Source: Streptomyces filamentosus (lineage in GTDB: Bacteria > Actinomycetota > Actinomycetes > Streptomycetales > Streptomycetaceae). Taken from it: a stretch of DNA of 64,000 nucleotides. The notes below the pieces were generated by a model. It was not told the origin of the DNA. It worked only from the letters and a program-made list of their open reading frames with translations, and did no database searches. How positions within the stretch are numbered: position 1 is the stretch's first letter; every line of letters begins with the position of its first letter. Shown piece by piece: positions 41,546 to 50,393 of this stretch. Made by a program: the position numbers and the translations under genes. Location of the stretch: contig NZ_BNBE01000002.1 of assembly GCF_014654895.1 (NCBI RefSeq), positions 806,001 through 870,000 on the forward strand, read 5' to 3'.

Positions 41546-41691
41546 CCGCGAAGGATAGCGGTGGGGGGACCGGCACGGCCGGGCGATCCTTCCGCCGCTC
41601 CGCCCCCGGCGTCAAACTCTCCGCAACCGCACGGTCACCTACGGTACGTCCACTGTCGTCGTCCGTGCTTTCCGCCGACGGAAGGTCCCCC

Positions 41692-43269
41692 ATGCAGCGC
41701 AGGTCCCCCAGGCAGCACAGGTCCCTCTCCCTCCTGGCGGCCGCGGCGGTGCTGTCGGCCGCGTCCGCGCCCCTCGCGCAGGCCCGGCCGGCCGCGCCCG
41801 ACACCGCCCGCGTCACCCGGGTCACCCGCACCCCCGCGCCCGGCGTGACGCTCACCTCCCTCACGTACGGGCAGCGGGACGCCGACGACGTCTGGACCGT
41901 CCAGGTCAACCTGCCGGAGCGGGCCGACGGGCCGCTCGCCGGGGCGCCGACGGCCCTCGGGCCGCGGGGGACCGCGCTGCGGGTCGCCGAGGCCCTGCGC
42001 GCCGGGGGCTTCGAGCCGCGCGTCGAGGAGGTCACCGCCCCGGCCTACGCGGACCGGCCGCCGGGGGTGCTCGGCTGGACGGTGCGGACCGGGCGGTACG
42101 CGGACGAGGCCGGGGCCGCGGAGCTCGCCGGCCGGCTGCGGGCGGCCGGCTTCACCGTCCGCACCCGCTACACGGCCCAGGACGGCACGGACGAGGACGC
42201 CCCGCAGCGGGTCCACGTCCTGCGGGTCGACCCCGACGCCTTCGGGGGCCGCCTCGTGGCGGACCACGGCCCGGCGCTCCACGGCACCGAGCGGCTGACC
42301 GCGCTGATCGGCGCGGCCGGCGCCCTCGCCGGGATCAACGCCCAGTGGTTCTACGACGACGCCCCCGGCGGCCTGTACGTGAAGGACGGCCGGCTCCTCG
42401 GCTCCGCCACCCGGGGGCGGGCCGGGATCCTCCTGGAGCGCGGCGGGCGCTCCCTCTCCGTCGACACCTTCACGGCCCGCGTGACCGTCACGGCGGGCGG
42501 CGAGACGGCGGAGGTCGACGGCGTCAACCGGCTCCCCGGCACGATCTGGAACTGCGGCGGCGTCGGCGGCGACCTGCCCACCGAGCGCCCCCAGCACGAC
42601 CTGCGGTGCACCGACCCCTCCGAGCTGGTCCGGTTCACGCCCGAGTGGGGCGCTCCCCCGGCCGGTCCCGGCGCGGAGGCCGTCCTCGACGCCCGGGGCG
42701 TGGTCACGGAGGTCCGCGCCGCGCGCGGCGCGGCCGTCCCGCCCGGCGGCTCCACGCTCCAGGCCACCGGCGACGCCGCCGCCTGGCTGCTGCGGACGGC
42801 CAGGACCGGCGGGGTCCTGGCCTTCGACGAACGGGTGTGGGACGGCCGGGGCCGTCCGGTGCCGCTCCGCCCCGGCACCACGATCCTCCAGGTCGGGCCG
42901 GCCCTGGTGCGCGACGGCCGGGTGGCGGTGAACGCCGTCGCCGACGGCGTGGTCCGCGACGGCCCCGACCAGACCTTCACCTACGACTGGACGGTCCGCG
43001 CCAACCCCCGGTCCATGATCGGCGTCGACGACCGGGGCGGGCTGCTCCTGGTCGTCGCCGACGGCCGCCGCCCCGGCGTCAGCGAGGGCCTGGGCATCGA
43101 CGGCGCCGCCCGGCTGATGGTCTCCCTGGGCGCCCGGGAGGCCCTCAACCTCGACGGCGGCGGCTCCAGCGTCCTCGCCACCTCGGAGGGGGTCGTCAGC
43201 CACCCCTCCGACGCCACCGGCGAACGCTCCCTGGGCACCGGGCTGCTCCTCCTCCCCCGGGGCCGCTGA
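41692..43269 (+). CDS. Secreted phosphodiester glycosidase family (NAGPA) protein
   Basis: A 525-residue exported protein. The signal peptide is MQRRSPRQHRSLSLLAAAAVLSAASAPLAQA. A SPOR-like repeat region follows (RVAEALRAGGFEPRVEEV...LGWTVRTGRYADEAGAAELAGRLRAAGFTVRTRY), then the NAGPA domain with INAQWFYDD, NPRSMIGVDDRGGLLLVVADGR and MVSLGAREALNLDGGGSSVLA. The last is the family's defining NLDGGGS motif. These enzymes cleave phosphodiester-linked sugars or act on the cell wall; the bacterial substrate is open. ATG 41692 follows GGAAGG. Monocistronic. Confidence 0.92.
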   Translation: MQRRSPRQHRSLSLLAAAAVLSAASAPLAQARPAAPDTARVTRVTRTPAPGVTLTSLTYGQRDADDVWTVQVNLPERADGPLAGAPTALGPRGTALRVAEALRAGGFEPRVEEVTAPAYADRPPGVLGWTVRTGRYADEAGAAELAGRLRAAGFTVRTRYTAQDGTDEDAPQRVHVLRVDPDAFGGRLVADHGPALHGTERLTALIGAAGALAGINAQWFYDDAPGGLYVKDGRLLGSATRGRAGILLERGGRSLSVDTFTARVTVTAGGETAEVDGVNRLPGTIWNCGGVGGDLPTERPQHDLRCTDPSELVRFTPEWGAPPAGPGAEAVLDARGVVTEVRAARGAAVPPGGSTLQATGDAAAWLLRTARTGGVLAFDERVWDGRGRPVPLRPGTTILQVGPALVRDGRVAVNAVADGVVRDGPDQTFTYDWTVRANPRSMIGVDDRGGLLLVVADGRRPGVSEGLGIDGAARLMVSLGAREALNLDGGGSSVLATSEGVVSHPSDATGERSLGTGLLLLPRGR

Positions 43270-43366
43270 CCGGAGGGCCGCCGCGCCGCCGGTGTCGTGA
43301 CGGGCGCGGGCCGCCCCGAGCGGCCAGACTGGGGCGGGACCGGGTGTCGACCGCTGGCAGGTGCAC

Positions 43367-45400
43367 ATGTTCGAGGACGTTCCGCCCCCGTCCGCCGCCG
43401 AGGGGACGGGAGCCGTGCGCGGCGTGGCGGAGGCGCTGCTCGACGGCGCCGTCCTCGACGCCGTGTTCCGGCAGGCCGAGGTCGGCCTGCACGTCCTCGA
43501 CCGGGACCTGCGGCTGGTCCGGGTCACCGGCGCGGTGCTCGCGGCGCGGGGCGTCGCCGTGGAGGACGTCGTCGGGCGGCCGGCGGCGGAGGCGTACCGG
43601 GTCTTCGGCATCGAGGTGAAGGAGAGCGTGCTCCGCGAGGTCATGGACGGCGGCACGCCGCTGCGGGAGGTCCTGGTGCCGGGCCGGCCGCCGGGCGACC
43701 CGGGCCGCCCGCACGTCTACTCGGTCTCCGTGTACCCGCTGCGCGCCCCGGGGCCCGGCGGACGGGAGGGGCCGTCGATCGGGCTGGTCGCCACCGTCAT
43801 GGACGTCACCGAGCGGGTCAGGACCCGGCAGCGGCTCGGGCTGCTGTACGAGGCCCGGGAACGGATCGGGCGGACGCTGGACGTGGAGCGGACCGCCCGG
43901 GAGCTGGTCGAGGTGACGGTGCCCGGCTTCGCGGGGTCGGTCGTCGTCGCGCTGACCGACGCCGTGCTGCGGGGCAAGCCGCCGGAGCTGCGCCGGAAGG
44001 GCGAGGCGCCGCTGCTGCGGTGCGCCGCCGTGGGCGGTTCGGGGGACGCCCGCGCGGACGGGCCGCTGCCGGAGCCCGGGGAGGTGCTGCTGCCGGGGCT
44101 GTTCGGCGCGCGGCTGCCCGAGGGGCCGGAGCTGGTGTCCGTGGACGGGGACGTGCGGCTGGTGGCGCCGCTGGCCGTCCGGGGCCAGCTGCTGGGGGCC
44201 GTGGCCTTCCGCCGTCCGCCCTGGGCCGACCCGTACACCGAGGACGACCTCGCGCCGGCCGACGGGGTGACGGCGCACACGGCGACCTGCCTGGAGAACG
44301 CGCTCCGCTTCACCCGCGAGCACGTCGTGATGACGGCCCTCCAGTCCTGGCCGCTGCGCCCCGAGGGCGAGAGCCGGCACGCGGTCGAGGTCGCCCAGCG
44401 GCACCGGCCGGGCGGGACGGGCGCGGGCTCCTGGTTCGACGTCATCCCGCTGTCCGGGGCGCGGGTGGCGCTGGTGGTGGGGCAGGTGGAGCGGCCGGGG
44501 CTGAGCTCGGTGGCGACGATGGGCCGGCTGCGGACCGCCGTGTACAGCCTGGCGACGCTCGACCTCGCCCCGCACGAGCTCCTCGCCCGGCTGCACGGCG
44601 TGACCCAGCGCCTCGCCCGGGAGTAGACGGGCGGGCACGGCGTCGACGAGCCCTCGGCGAGCTGCACCATCGCCCTGCACGATCCGGTGACCGGGCGGCT
44701 GGACCTGGCCCGCGCGGGCACCTCGCTGTGCGTCGCCGTCCGGCCGGACGGGTCGCTCGACGCGGACCTGGTGGAGGAGGGGCCGCTGCTGGGCGGGGAC
44801 GGGCCGCCGTTCGCCTGCTCCTCCCACGTGCTGCCGGAGGGCACCGTCCTGGGCCTGGCCTCGTCCCCGCGCGACGGCGGGGGCCCGCCGCTGGCGCGGG
44901 TGGCGGCGGCGCTCGCCTCGCCCGGCCGGGGCCCGCACGCCATGGCGGACGACCTGGCGGGGATCCTCGCGCCCGAGCGCGTCCTGCTGGTGGCCAGGAC
45001 CCTGCGGCTGCCGGCCGGCGACGTCGCCGAGTGGGAGGTGCCGGGCGAGCTGTCGGCGGTGGGGCCGGTCCGGCACGCGGCCGAGGAGCGGGTGCGGGAG
45101 TGGGGGCTCGGCGTGGACCCGCTCACCGTCGAGCTGATCGTGAGCGAACTCGTCACCAACGCGGTCCGCCACGGCGCCCCGCCCGTCGCCCTGCGGCTGC
45201 TGCGCGGCGAGTCGACGCTCACCGTGGAGGTCCGGGACGGGGCGCCCACCGCCCCGCACCTGCGGCACGCGAGGGCGGGCGACGAGGGCGGGCGCGGTCT
45301 GCACATCTGCGCGACGCTGGCGGACGCGTGGGGGGTGCGCTACGAGACGGACGGGAAGACCGTGTGGGCGGAGGTCGCCCTGGGGGACCCGGCGGCGTAG
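43367..45400 (+). pseudogene. PAS-GAF-SpoIIE phosphatase-HATPase gene split by an in-frame TAG
   Basis: One continuous frame from ATG 43367 is interrupted only by TAG at 44624-44626 and resumes in the same frame to 45400. Before the stop lie PAS (~20-145), GAF-like (~150-325) and the first part of a SpoIIE/PP2C domain (GSWFDVIPLSGARVALVVG...SVATMGRLRTAVYSL). After it the phosphatase remnant continues directly (PSASCTIALHDPVTGRLDLARAG), then a C-terminal GHKL ATPase (ELVTNAVRHGAPP, GRGLHICATLADAWG). The metal-binding sites GGDW and VVGD are changed to GSW and VVGQ, so the phosphatase was degenerate anyway. Likely a decaying gene; a CAG-to-TAG change would explain it. Confidence 0.85.
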
Positions 45401-46221
45401 GGCCTCGGGGGCAGGGGGCGCGTGGCGTGCGGGGCGAGGGCGAGGCCGAAGCCGTGGTTGGCGGCGACGGCCCGGATGTGGTCGGCGGAGAGCGAGCCGT
45501 GCCGTTCGAGGACGAGCGCGGGCAGGCCGGAGCGGGTCCGGCCGGCGGTGCGGTGGAAGGACAGGACGCTGACGGAGGTCGCCCGGTGGAAGGGGTGGCG
45601 CCGCCGGGCGGCCTCCTCGTCGGCGTGGGCGAGGATCCGGACGCCGGGGTCGGCGCCGAACTCCCCGGCGAGGCCGGCGGCCCGCCAGTGCGCGGGTTCG
45701 TGGGCGCGGCCCGTGGCGTGGTGCGAGCGGTTGGCCGAGGTGACGGCGAGGAAGTCGCCGCCGGTGAGGGCGAGGGCCGCGCCGAGGAAGGCGTGCGAGG
45801 GGCAGCGGGTGCCGGGTGCGACGACCCGGACGGTGCGGACGCCGTCGTCGTCGGCGGTGAGCGCGCCGGGGACGCGGTCGGCGGCGGGGCCGCGCAGTCC
45901 GATCGGCCCGAGTCCGAGGAGTTCCTCGGCCAGGGACCTGATCTGCTGCCGGGGGACGTCGTCGGGGAGCCGGGTCCAGTCGAAGGCGGACGGGATCCGC
46001 TCCGGGACGGTGGTGAGGTCCGCCGGCTGTCCGGCGGGGCGGCCCTTCAGCCGGTTCACGTCCTCGACGGCGTCCCGTTCGGGACGGCAGGTCAGCGCGT
46101 AGACGTTGCCGAAGCCGTGGGCGACGGCCCGTCCAGCGGCGAGCGCCGCGGCCGCCTCGCGCACGTCCTCCGGGTCGCCGAGCACCAGGGTCCTCACCGC
46201 CGTGGCCTGTTGCACGCTCAC
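45340..46221 (-). CDS. Sua5/YciO/YrdC/YwlC family protein
   Basis: A 293-residue YrdC-fold protein. The start GTG 46221 follows GGAGG with 8-nt spacing. FGNVYALTCRPERDAVEDVNRLKGRPAGQP gives the N-terminal YrdC signature (the KGRP segment binding nucleotide/threonine), and PIGLRGPAAD, FLAVTSANRSHHATG and VRILAHAD follow. The housekeeping threonylcarbamoyl-AMP synthase is usually shorter, so this may be a paralogue with another carbamoylation or adenylation role. The C-terminal ~50 residues are Pro/Arg/Ser-rich. Its last 61 bp overlap the end of the convergent split phosphatase gene. Confidence 0.82.
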   Translation of the reverse strand: MSVQQATAVRTLVLGDPEDVREAAAALAAGRAVAHGFGNVYALTCRPERDAVEDVNRLKGRPAGQPADLTTVPERIPSAFDWTRLPDDVPRQQIRSLAEELLGLGPIGLRGPAADRVPGALTADDDGVRTVRVVAPGTRCPSHAFLGAALALTGGDFLAVTSANRSHHATGRAHEPAHWRAAGLAGEFGADPGVRILAHADEEAARRRHPFHRATSVSVLSFHRTAGRTRSGLPALVLERHGSLSADHIRAVAANHGFGLALAPHATRPLPPRPYAAGSPRATSAHTVFPSVS

Positions 46222-46313
46222 GGGAACCACCTCCGTGTCTTCGCCTTGTGATCGTTTTACGCGTGCAACGACCCAGGGCTTCCGGGGTCACCCGAACCGC
46301 CCCTTCGGCCCAC

Positions 46314-46356
46314 TACGATCCCGTTCTCGGCCCGGCCGCACGGCCGGGCCCCCGAG
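46314..46356 (+). promoter_or_regulatory. -10 box and 5'-end hairpin of the small membrane-protein gene
   Basis: TACGAT (46314-46319) predicts a start near 46326. Exactly there a strong hairpin begins: GGCCCGGCCG (46329-46338) pairs with CGGCCGGGCC (46341-46350), and the outer bases CTC/GAG (46326-46328 and 46354-46356) pair across a bulge. It ends ~13 nt before the ATG, close to the Shine-Dalgarno GAGGGAGG. Confidence 0.5.
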
Positions 46357-46369
46357 GGAGGGACCGTCC

Positions 46370-46729
46370 ATGAAGGGCACGCCGCGCGTGATCAACGAAC
46401 TCCTGGCCTTCGTGCTGGAGGTGGTGGCCCTCGGGCTCCTCGCTTGGTGGGGGTGGGGCGCCGTGGAGCCCACCCCGCTCCGGCTGCTCCTGGCGGTGGC
46501 GGTGCCCGGCGCGGCGGCGGTGCTGTGGGGGCTGTTCGCCGCGCCGAAGGCCCGGATACGGGTGCCCCTGCCGGGGGTCCTCGCGGTGAAGGCGCTCGTC
46601 TTCGGGGCCGCGGCGCTCGCGCTCGCGGACCTCGGGCACGGCACGGCGGGGGTGGTGTTCGCCGTCGTGGCCGCGGGGAACACGGCCCTGGCGACGGTGG
46701 ACCGGCGGGCGGCCGGGCGCCTGGGGTGA
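46370..46729 (+). CDS. Small four-helix membrane protein (DUF2568/YrdB-like)
   Basis: A 119-residue integral membrane protein with four hydrophobic segments: LLAFVLEVVALGLLAWWGWGA, LLLAVAVPGAAAVLWGLFAAP, VLAVKALVFGAAALALAD and TAGVVFAVVAAGNTALATV. The order and the WGLFAAPKARIRVP loop match the DUF2568 (YrdB) family. Function unknown. ATG 46370 follows GAGGGAGGGACC. It is convergent with secDF. Confidence 0.85.
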   Translation: MKGTPRVINELLAFVLEVVALGLLAWWGWGAVEPTPLRLLLAVAVPGAAAVLWGLFAAPKARIRVPLPGVLAVKALVFGAAALALADLGHGTAGVVFAVVAAGNTALATVDRRAAGRLG

Positions 46730-46745
46730 CGCCCGGCCGGGCCGG

Positions 46746-49043
46746 TCAGACGACCGCTCCCGTGCGGTCGGGGGCGGGGCGGGCCGCCGGGCGGGCCGGG
46801 GGCGGGTTGCCCGACTCCAGGGAGACCGCCAGCGGGAGGGCGGTGAAGACCGTCGAGGCCATGCCGAGGACGACGCCGGCGAGGAGGGCTACGGAGAAGT
46901 CCGCGAGGGTGTCGCCGCCGAGGACGGCCAGGGCGACGAGGACGAACAGGGCGCCCATGCCGGTGTTGACGGTGCGGGGCAGGGTCTGGGCGACGGCCCG
47001 GTCGGCGAGGTCCGCGAGCGGGATCCGGCCGCCCTTGCGGCGCAGTTCGCGCAGCCGGTCGAGGACGACCACGGAGTCGTTGACCGAGTAGCCGACGACG
47101 GTCAGCAGGGCGGCCAGGAAGACGCTGTCGACCGGCTTGCCGAGCCAGGCGAAGAGGCCGACGACGAGCAGGACGTCCTGGACCATCGCGGCGACGGCCG
47201 CCGTCGCGTACGTCCAGCGGAAGCGGACGGACAGGTAGACGAGCTGGGCGGCGACGGCGAGGCCGAGCGCGATGAGCGCGTGGGTGCGCAGCTCGCCGCC
47301 CAGGCTGGGGCCGATCAGGTCGTCGCGCTCGACCGTGACGGGGCCGGCCGCCGTCGTGAGCGCCTCGGTGATCCGGTCGTGGGCGGCGTCGCCGGTCTCC
47401 CCGACCCGGACGGTGACGTCCCGGCCGTCGTCCCCGGTGGTCTGGACGACGGCGTCGGGGAAGCCGGCCTCGGCGACGGCGGCGCGGGCCGCGTCGGCGT
47501 CGACCGGTCGGGTGGCGGCGTACCGGACGTCCCGGCCGCCGGTGAACTCGACGCCGAACTCGACGCCCCGCACGCCGATCCCGGCGAGGGCGGCGAGGAG
47601 CAGGACGGCGCTGCCGGCAAACCAGCGGCGCCGGCGGGCCATCAGCCGGGGCGCCCGGCGGTTCAGCCGGGTGCGGAGGCGGCCGAGGCCAGCCATGCCG
47701 GTGAGCGCGGGCCTGCGGCGTACGGCGGGCAGGGCGAGGGCCGCGTCGGCGAGCAGCCGGGTGATGACCATGGCGGTGACCATCGAGGCGAGGACGCCGA
47801 GGGCGAGGGTCACCCCGAAGCCCTTCACCGGGCCGGTGGCGAAGGCGAAGAGGAGGCCGGCGGCGAGGAGGGTGGTGACGTTGGAGTCGGCGACGGCGCT
47901 CCACGCCCGGCCGAAGGCGGTCGCGAGGGGGCGGCGGGGGTCGCGGACGGCGGTGGTGCGGGCGAGGGCCGCGTACTCCTCCCTGGCCCGCTCGAAGACG
48001 AGGACGTTGGCGTCGACGGCGATGCCGACGGCGAGGACGAAGCCGGCGAGGCCGGGGAGGGTGAGGGTGGCGCCGAGCGCGACGACGGCCGCGTACGAGA
48101 TCAGTCCGTAGAGGAGCAGGGCGATCGTGGCGAGGAGGCCGAGGAGCCGGTAGACGGCGATGACGAAGAGGCCGGTGCAGGCGAGGCCGATGACGGCGGC
48201 CAGGGCGCTGGCGCGGATGGCCTCGGCGCCGAGGGTCGGGCCGACGGTGCTCTGCTCGACGGTGGTGACGGGGACGGGCAGGGCGCCGCCCTCGACGAGG
48301 GCGGCGAGGTCGCGGGCCTCGTCGGCGGAGAAGCCGCCGGTGATCTGGGTGGAGCCGCCGGTGATGCCGGCGCCGCAGGTCACCCCGGCCTGGACGGCGG
48401 GGGCGGAGACGATCCGGTCGTCGAGGACGATCGCGACCCGGCGGGCGGGGTCGCCGGCCGGGGCGCAGGCGGCGGCGCCGGTGAGGCGGGCCCAGTCGGC
48501 GGCGGCGCCGTCGCGGAAGGCGAGGTCGACGGTCCAGCCGCGGGCGGTGGTGGTGTCGAGGACGGCGTCGGCGCTCTTCACGCCGTCGCCGGTGAGGGCG
48601 GGCGGGGCGAGGACGAGGAGGCCGCCGCCGTCGGGGTCGGGGAGGGTGCGGGTGCCGTCGGCGGCGGGGTGCTCGGCGGGGGCGGCGGCGGTGCCGGTGA
48701 CGGCGTGGACGGTGAGCTGGGCGGTGCGGCCGATGACCTCGGCGGCCTCGCGCGGGTCGCGCAGGCCGGGGAGTTCGACGACGATCCGGTTCTCGCCGGA
48801 GCGGGCGAGGGAGGGTTCGGCGACGCCGAGGCCGTCGACCCGCTTGCGGAGCACTTCGAGGGCGCGGTCGGTGGCCGCCGCGTCGGCGCGGACCTCGGGG
48901 GTGTCCCGGGTCTCCAGGACGATGCGGGTGCCGCCCCGGAGGTCGAGGCCGAGGCGGGGCGGGGTGGTCAGGGCGGTCCAGAGGGCGAGCGCGACGACGG
49001 CGAGCGCGAGGAGCGCGCGCCGGAGCACGGCGGACGAGGGCAT
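46746..49043 (-). CDS. secDF: Protein translocase subunit SecDF (fused)
   Basis: A 765-residue RND-type membrane protein combining SecD and SecF. The SecD half has LGLDLRGGTRIVLET near the N-terminus, a long extracytoplasmic P1 region, and helices with GLAGFVLAVGIAVDANVLVFERAREE. The SecF half starts around GVEFGVEFTGGRDVRY and has LLTVVGYSVNDSVVVLDRLRELRR. It uses the proton gradient to help secreted proteins leave the Sec channel. Streptomycetes normally also have separate secD and secF elsewhere, so this is probably a second, fused system (family knowledge). ATG at 49041-49043 follows GGAG. Monocistronic. Confidence 0.95.
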   Translation of the reverse strand: MPSSAVLRRALLALAVVALALWTALTTPPRLGLDLRGGTRIVLETRDTPEVRADAAATDRALEVLRKRVDGLGVAEPSLARSGENRIVVELPGLRDPREAAEVIGRTAQLTVHAVTGTAAAPAEHPAADGTRTLPDPDGGGLLVLAPPALTGDGVKSADAVLDTTTARGWTVDLAFRDGAAADWARLTGAAACAPAGDPARRVAIVLDDRIVSAPAVQAGVTCGAGITGGSTQITGGFSADEARDLAALVEGGALPVPVTTVEQSTVGPTLGAEAIRASALAAVIGLACTGLFVIAVYRLLGLLATIALLLYGLISYAAVVALGATLTLPGLAGFVLAVGIAVDANVLVFERAREEYAALARTTAVRDPRRPLATAFGRAWSAVADSNVTTLLAAGLLFAFATGPVKGFGVTLALGVLASMVTAMVITRLLADAALALPAVRRRPALTGMAGLGRLRTRLNRRAPRLMARRRRWFAGSAVLLLAALAGIGVRGVEFGVEFTGGRDVRYAATRPVDADAARAAVAEAGFPDAVVQTTGDDGRDVTVRVGETGDAAHDRITEALTTAAGPVTVERDDLIGPSLGGELRTHALIALGLAVAAQLVYLSVRFRWTYATAAVAAMVQDVLLVVGLFAWLGKPVDSVFLAALLTVVGYSVNDSVVVLDRLRELRRKGGRIPLADLADRAVAQTLPRTVNTGMGALFVLVALAVLGGDTLADFSVALLAGVVLGMASTVFTALPLAVSLESGNPPPARPAARPAPDRTGAVV

Positions 49044-49170
49044 GGGGTCTCCACGGGCGGTGCACGGCCGCGCGCCGGGGCGGCGGTCCGTACGGGCGAG
49101 CTGGGGGTACGCGCGCGTGGCCGGGCCGTGGGCATGCCGGGGGCCCGGACGGCGGCGCGGTGGAACGGCG

Positions 49171-49542
49171 TCAGCTGTGCCGGGTGGAGGGCGGGCCGCG
49201 GGGGGCCCGGGGGTCGTACGGGACGCCGGGGGGCGCGCGCTCCCGGCGCGGGTCCCCGGCGAAGCGCCCGGGGGCGGGCGGGCCGTCCGCGCCCCGTACG
49301 GCCGGGGGCGCGGCGGGCGGCGCCGGGAAGCGCACGGACTGCTCGACGACGGCGGGCGGTTCGGCGGTCTCGGCGGACGACACGTGGGGGTCGGGCGCGG
49401 CGGGGGCCTCGGCGGCGGCCACCGGCGTGCGGGGGCCGGTGCCGGGGTCGGCGGGCGCGGCGAGGAACGCGCAGAGCGCGCAGAGCAGCGCCGGGAGGAG
49501 ACGGGCGAGGAGGCGGACCGGGACCCGCTCGGTGACGCGCAC
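49171..49542 (-). CDS. Hypothetical secreted Pro/Ala-rich protein
   Basis: A 123-residue protein that I do not recognise. GTG 49542 follows a G-rich Shine-Dalgarno-like stretch. The N-terminus VRLLARLLPALLCALCAFLAAPA is a plausible signal peptide, and the remaining ~95 residues are a disordered Pro/Ala/Glu/Arg tail. It lies upstream of secDF on the same strand, 127 bp away. Moderate doubt remains whether it is a real gene, because low-complexity frames are common at this GC content. Confidence 0.5.
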   Translation of the reverse strand: MRVTERVPVRLLARLLPALLCALCAFLAAPADPGTGPRTPVAAAEAPAAPDPHVSSAETAEPPAVVEQSVRFPAPPAAPPAVRGADGPPAPGRFAGDPRRERAPPGVPYDPRAPRGPPSTRHS

Positions 49543-49715
49543 CGCCCACCCCCGTCCTCCGCCGTGACCACCCGTCGGATCAGCCTAGGCCATGTCTTCC
49601 GGGCGGTGCGGGCGGGATGAGTACCGGGTGAGTACGGGCGCCCATGCCGGAGGCGGGGGCTCCGGCCGACGATGGGCGGGTCCGTGACCGTCCGTGAAAG
49701 GTGGAGGATCCGCCC

Positions 49716-50393
49716 GTGCTCAGTCGTCTCGCCGCACACCTCGTCCCGTTCTTCGGGCGGCTGACCGTGACCGCGGACCCCGGCGCCCGGATCGAGCCGG
49801 GCACCATCGTCGTCGTCAACCACACCTCGCTCGCCGACCCGGCGCTGGTGCTGGCCGCGCTGCGGCGGCGGCTCGGCGCAGAGCCGGTGCTGCTCGCGGC
49901 GGCGGGGCTGTGGCGGGTGCCGGGGCTCGGGCGGGCGCTGTCGCGGGACGGGTACGTGCCGGTGCACCGGGGCACGGCGCACGCCTCGGCGGCGCTGGAC
50001 CGGGCGGCGGTGGCGCTCGCCTCGGGGCGCCCGGTGATGCTCTACGCGGAGGGGCGGATCCCGCCGCGCCGGGAGGCGTCGGAGGCGCCGCCGGAGGAGT
50101 TCCGCACCGGTCTGGCGCGGCTCGCCGGGGCCACCGGGGCGCCGGTGGTGCCGGTCGGACAGGCCGGGGCGCGCCGGATCACCTCGGGCGGCGTGGTGAA
50201 GCAGATCGCGGGGGTGCTGACGGCCCCGGTGCGGCGCCCGTGCCTGCACGTGCACATCGGGGCGCCGCTGCGGCTGCCGGCGGACGTCCCGGCGGCGACG
50301 GCGCTGGCGCACGGGGCCGTGACGGAGGCGTGGCGGACGGCGGCGCGGGCGCTGGGCGAGCCGGCCGCCGGGGCCGCGTCAGGCTCCCGCTAG
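49716..50393 (+). CDS. 1-acyl-sn-glycerol-3-phosphate acyltransferase-like (PlsC domain)
   Basis: A 225-residue PlsC-family acyltransferase. The HX4D catalytic motif is NHTSLADP, and the second block is VMLYAEGRIPPRRE (EGR, binding the phosphate of glycerol-3-phosphate). MLSRLAAHLVPFFGRLTV suggests a membrane-associated N-terminus. GTG 49716 has GGAGG 8 nt upstream and is preferred to GTG 49701. It may acylate lysophosphatidic acid or another lipid acceptor. Its last 15 bp overlap the convergent hydratase gene. Confidence 0.88.
   Translation: MLSRLAAHLVPFFGRLTVTADPGARIEPGTIVVVNHTSLADPALVLAALRRRLGAEPVLLAAAGLWRVPGLGRALSRDGYVPVHRGTAHASAALDRAAVALASGRPVMLYAEGRIPPRREASEAPPEEFRTGLARLAGATGAPVVPVGQAGARRITSGGVVKQIAGVLTAPVRRPCLHVHIGAPLRLPADVPAATALAHGAVTEAWRTAARALGEPAAGAASGSR

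Noticed and set aside
44624..44626. Amber codon as programmed read-through or recoding
   Set aside because: No structured context or suppressor evidence was seen, and the phosphatase sites before it are already degenerate. Plain nonsense mutation is simpler.
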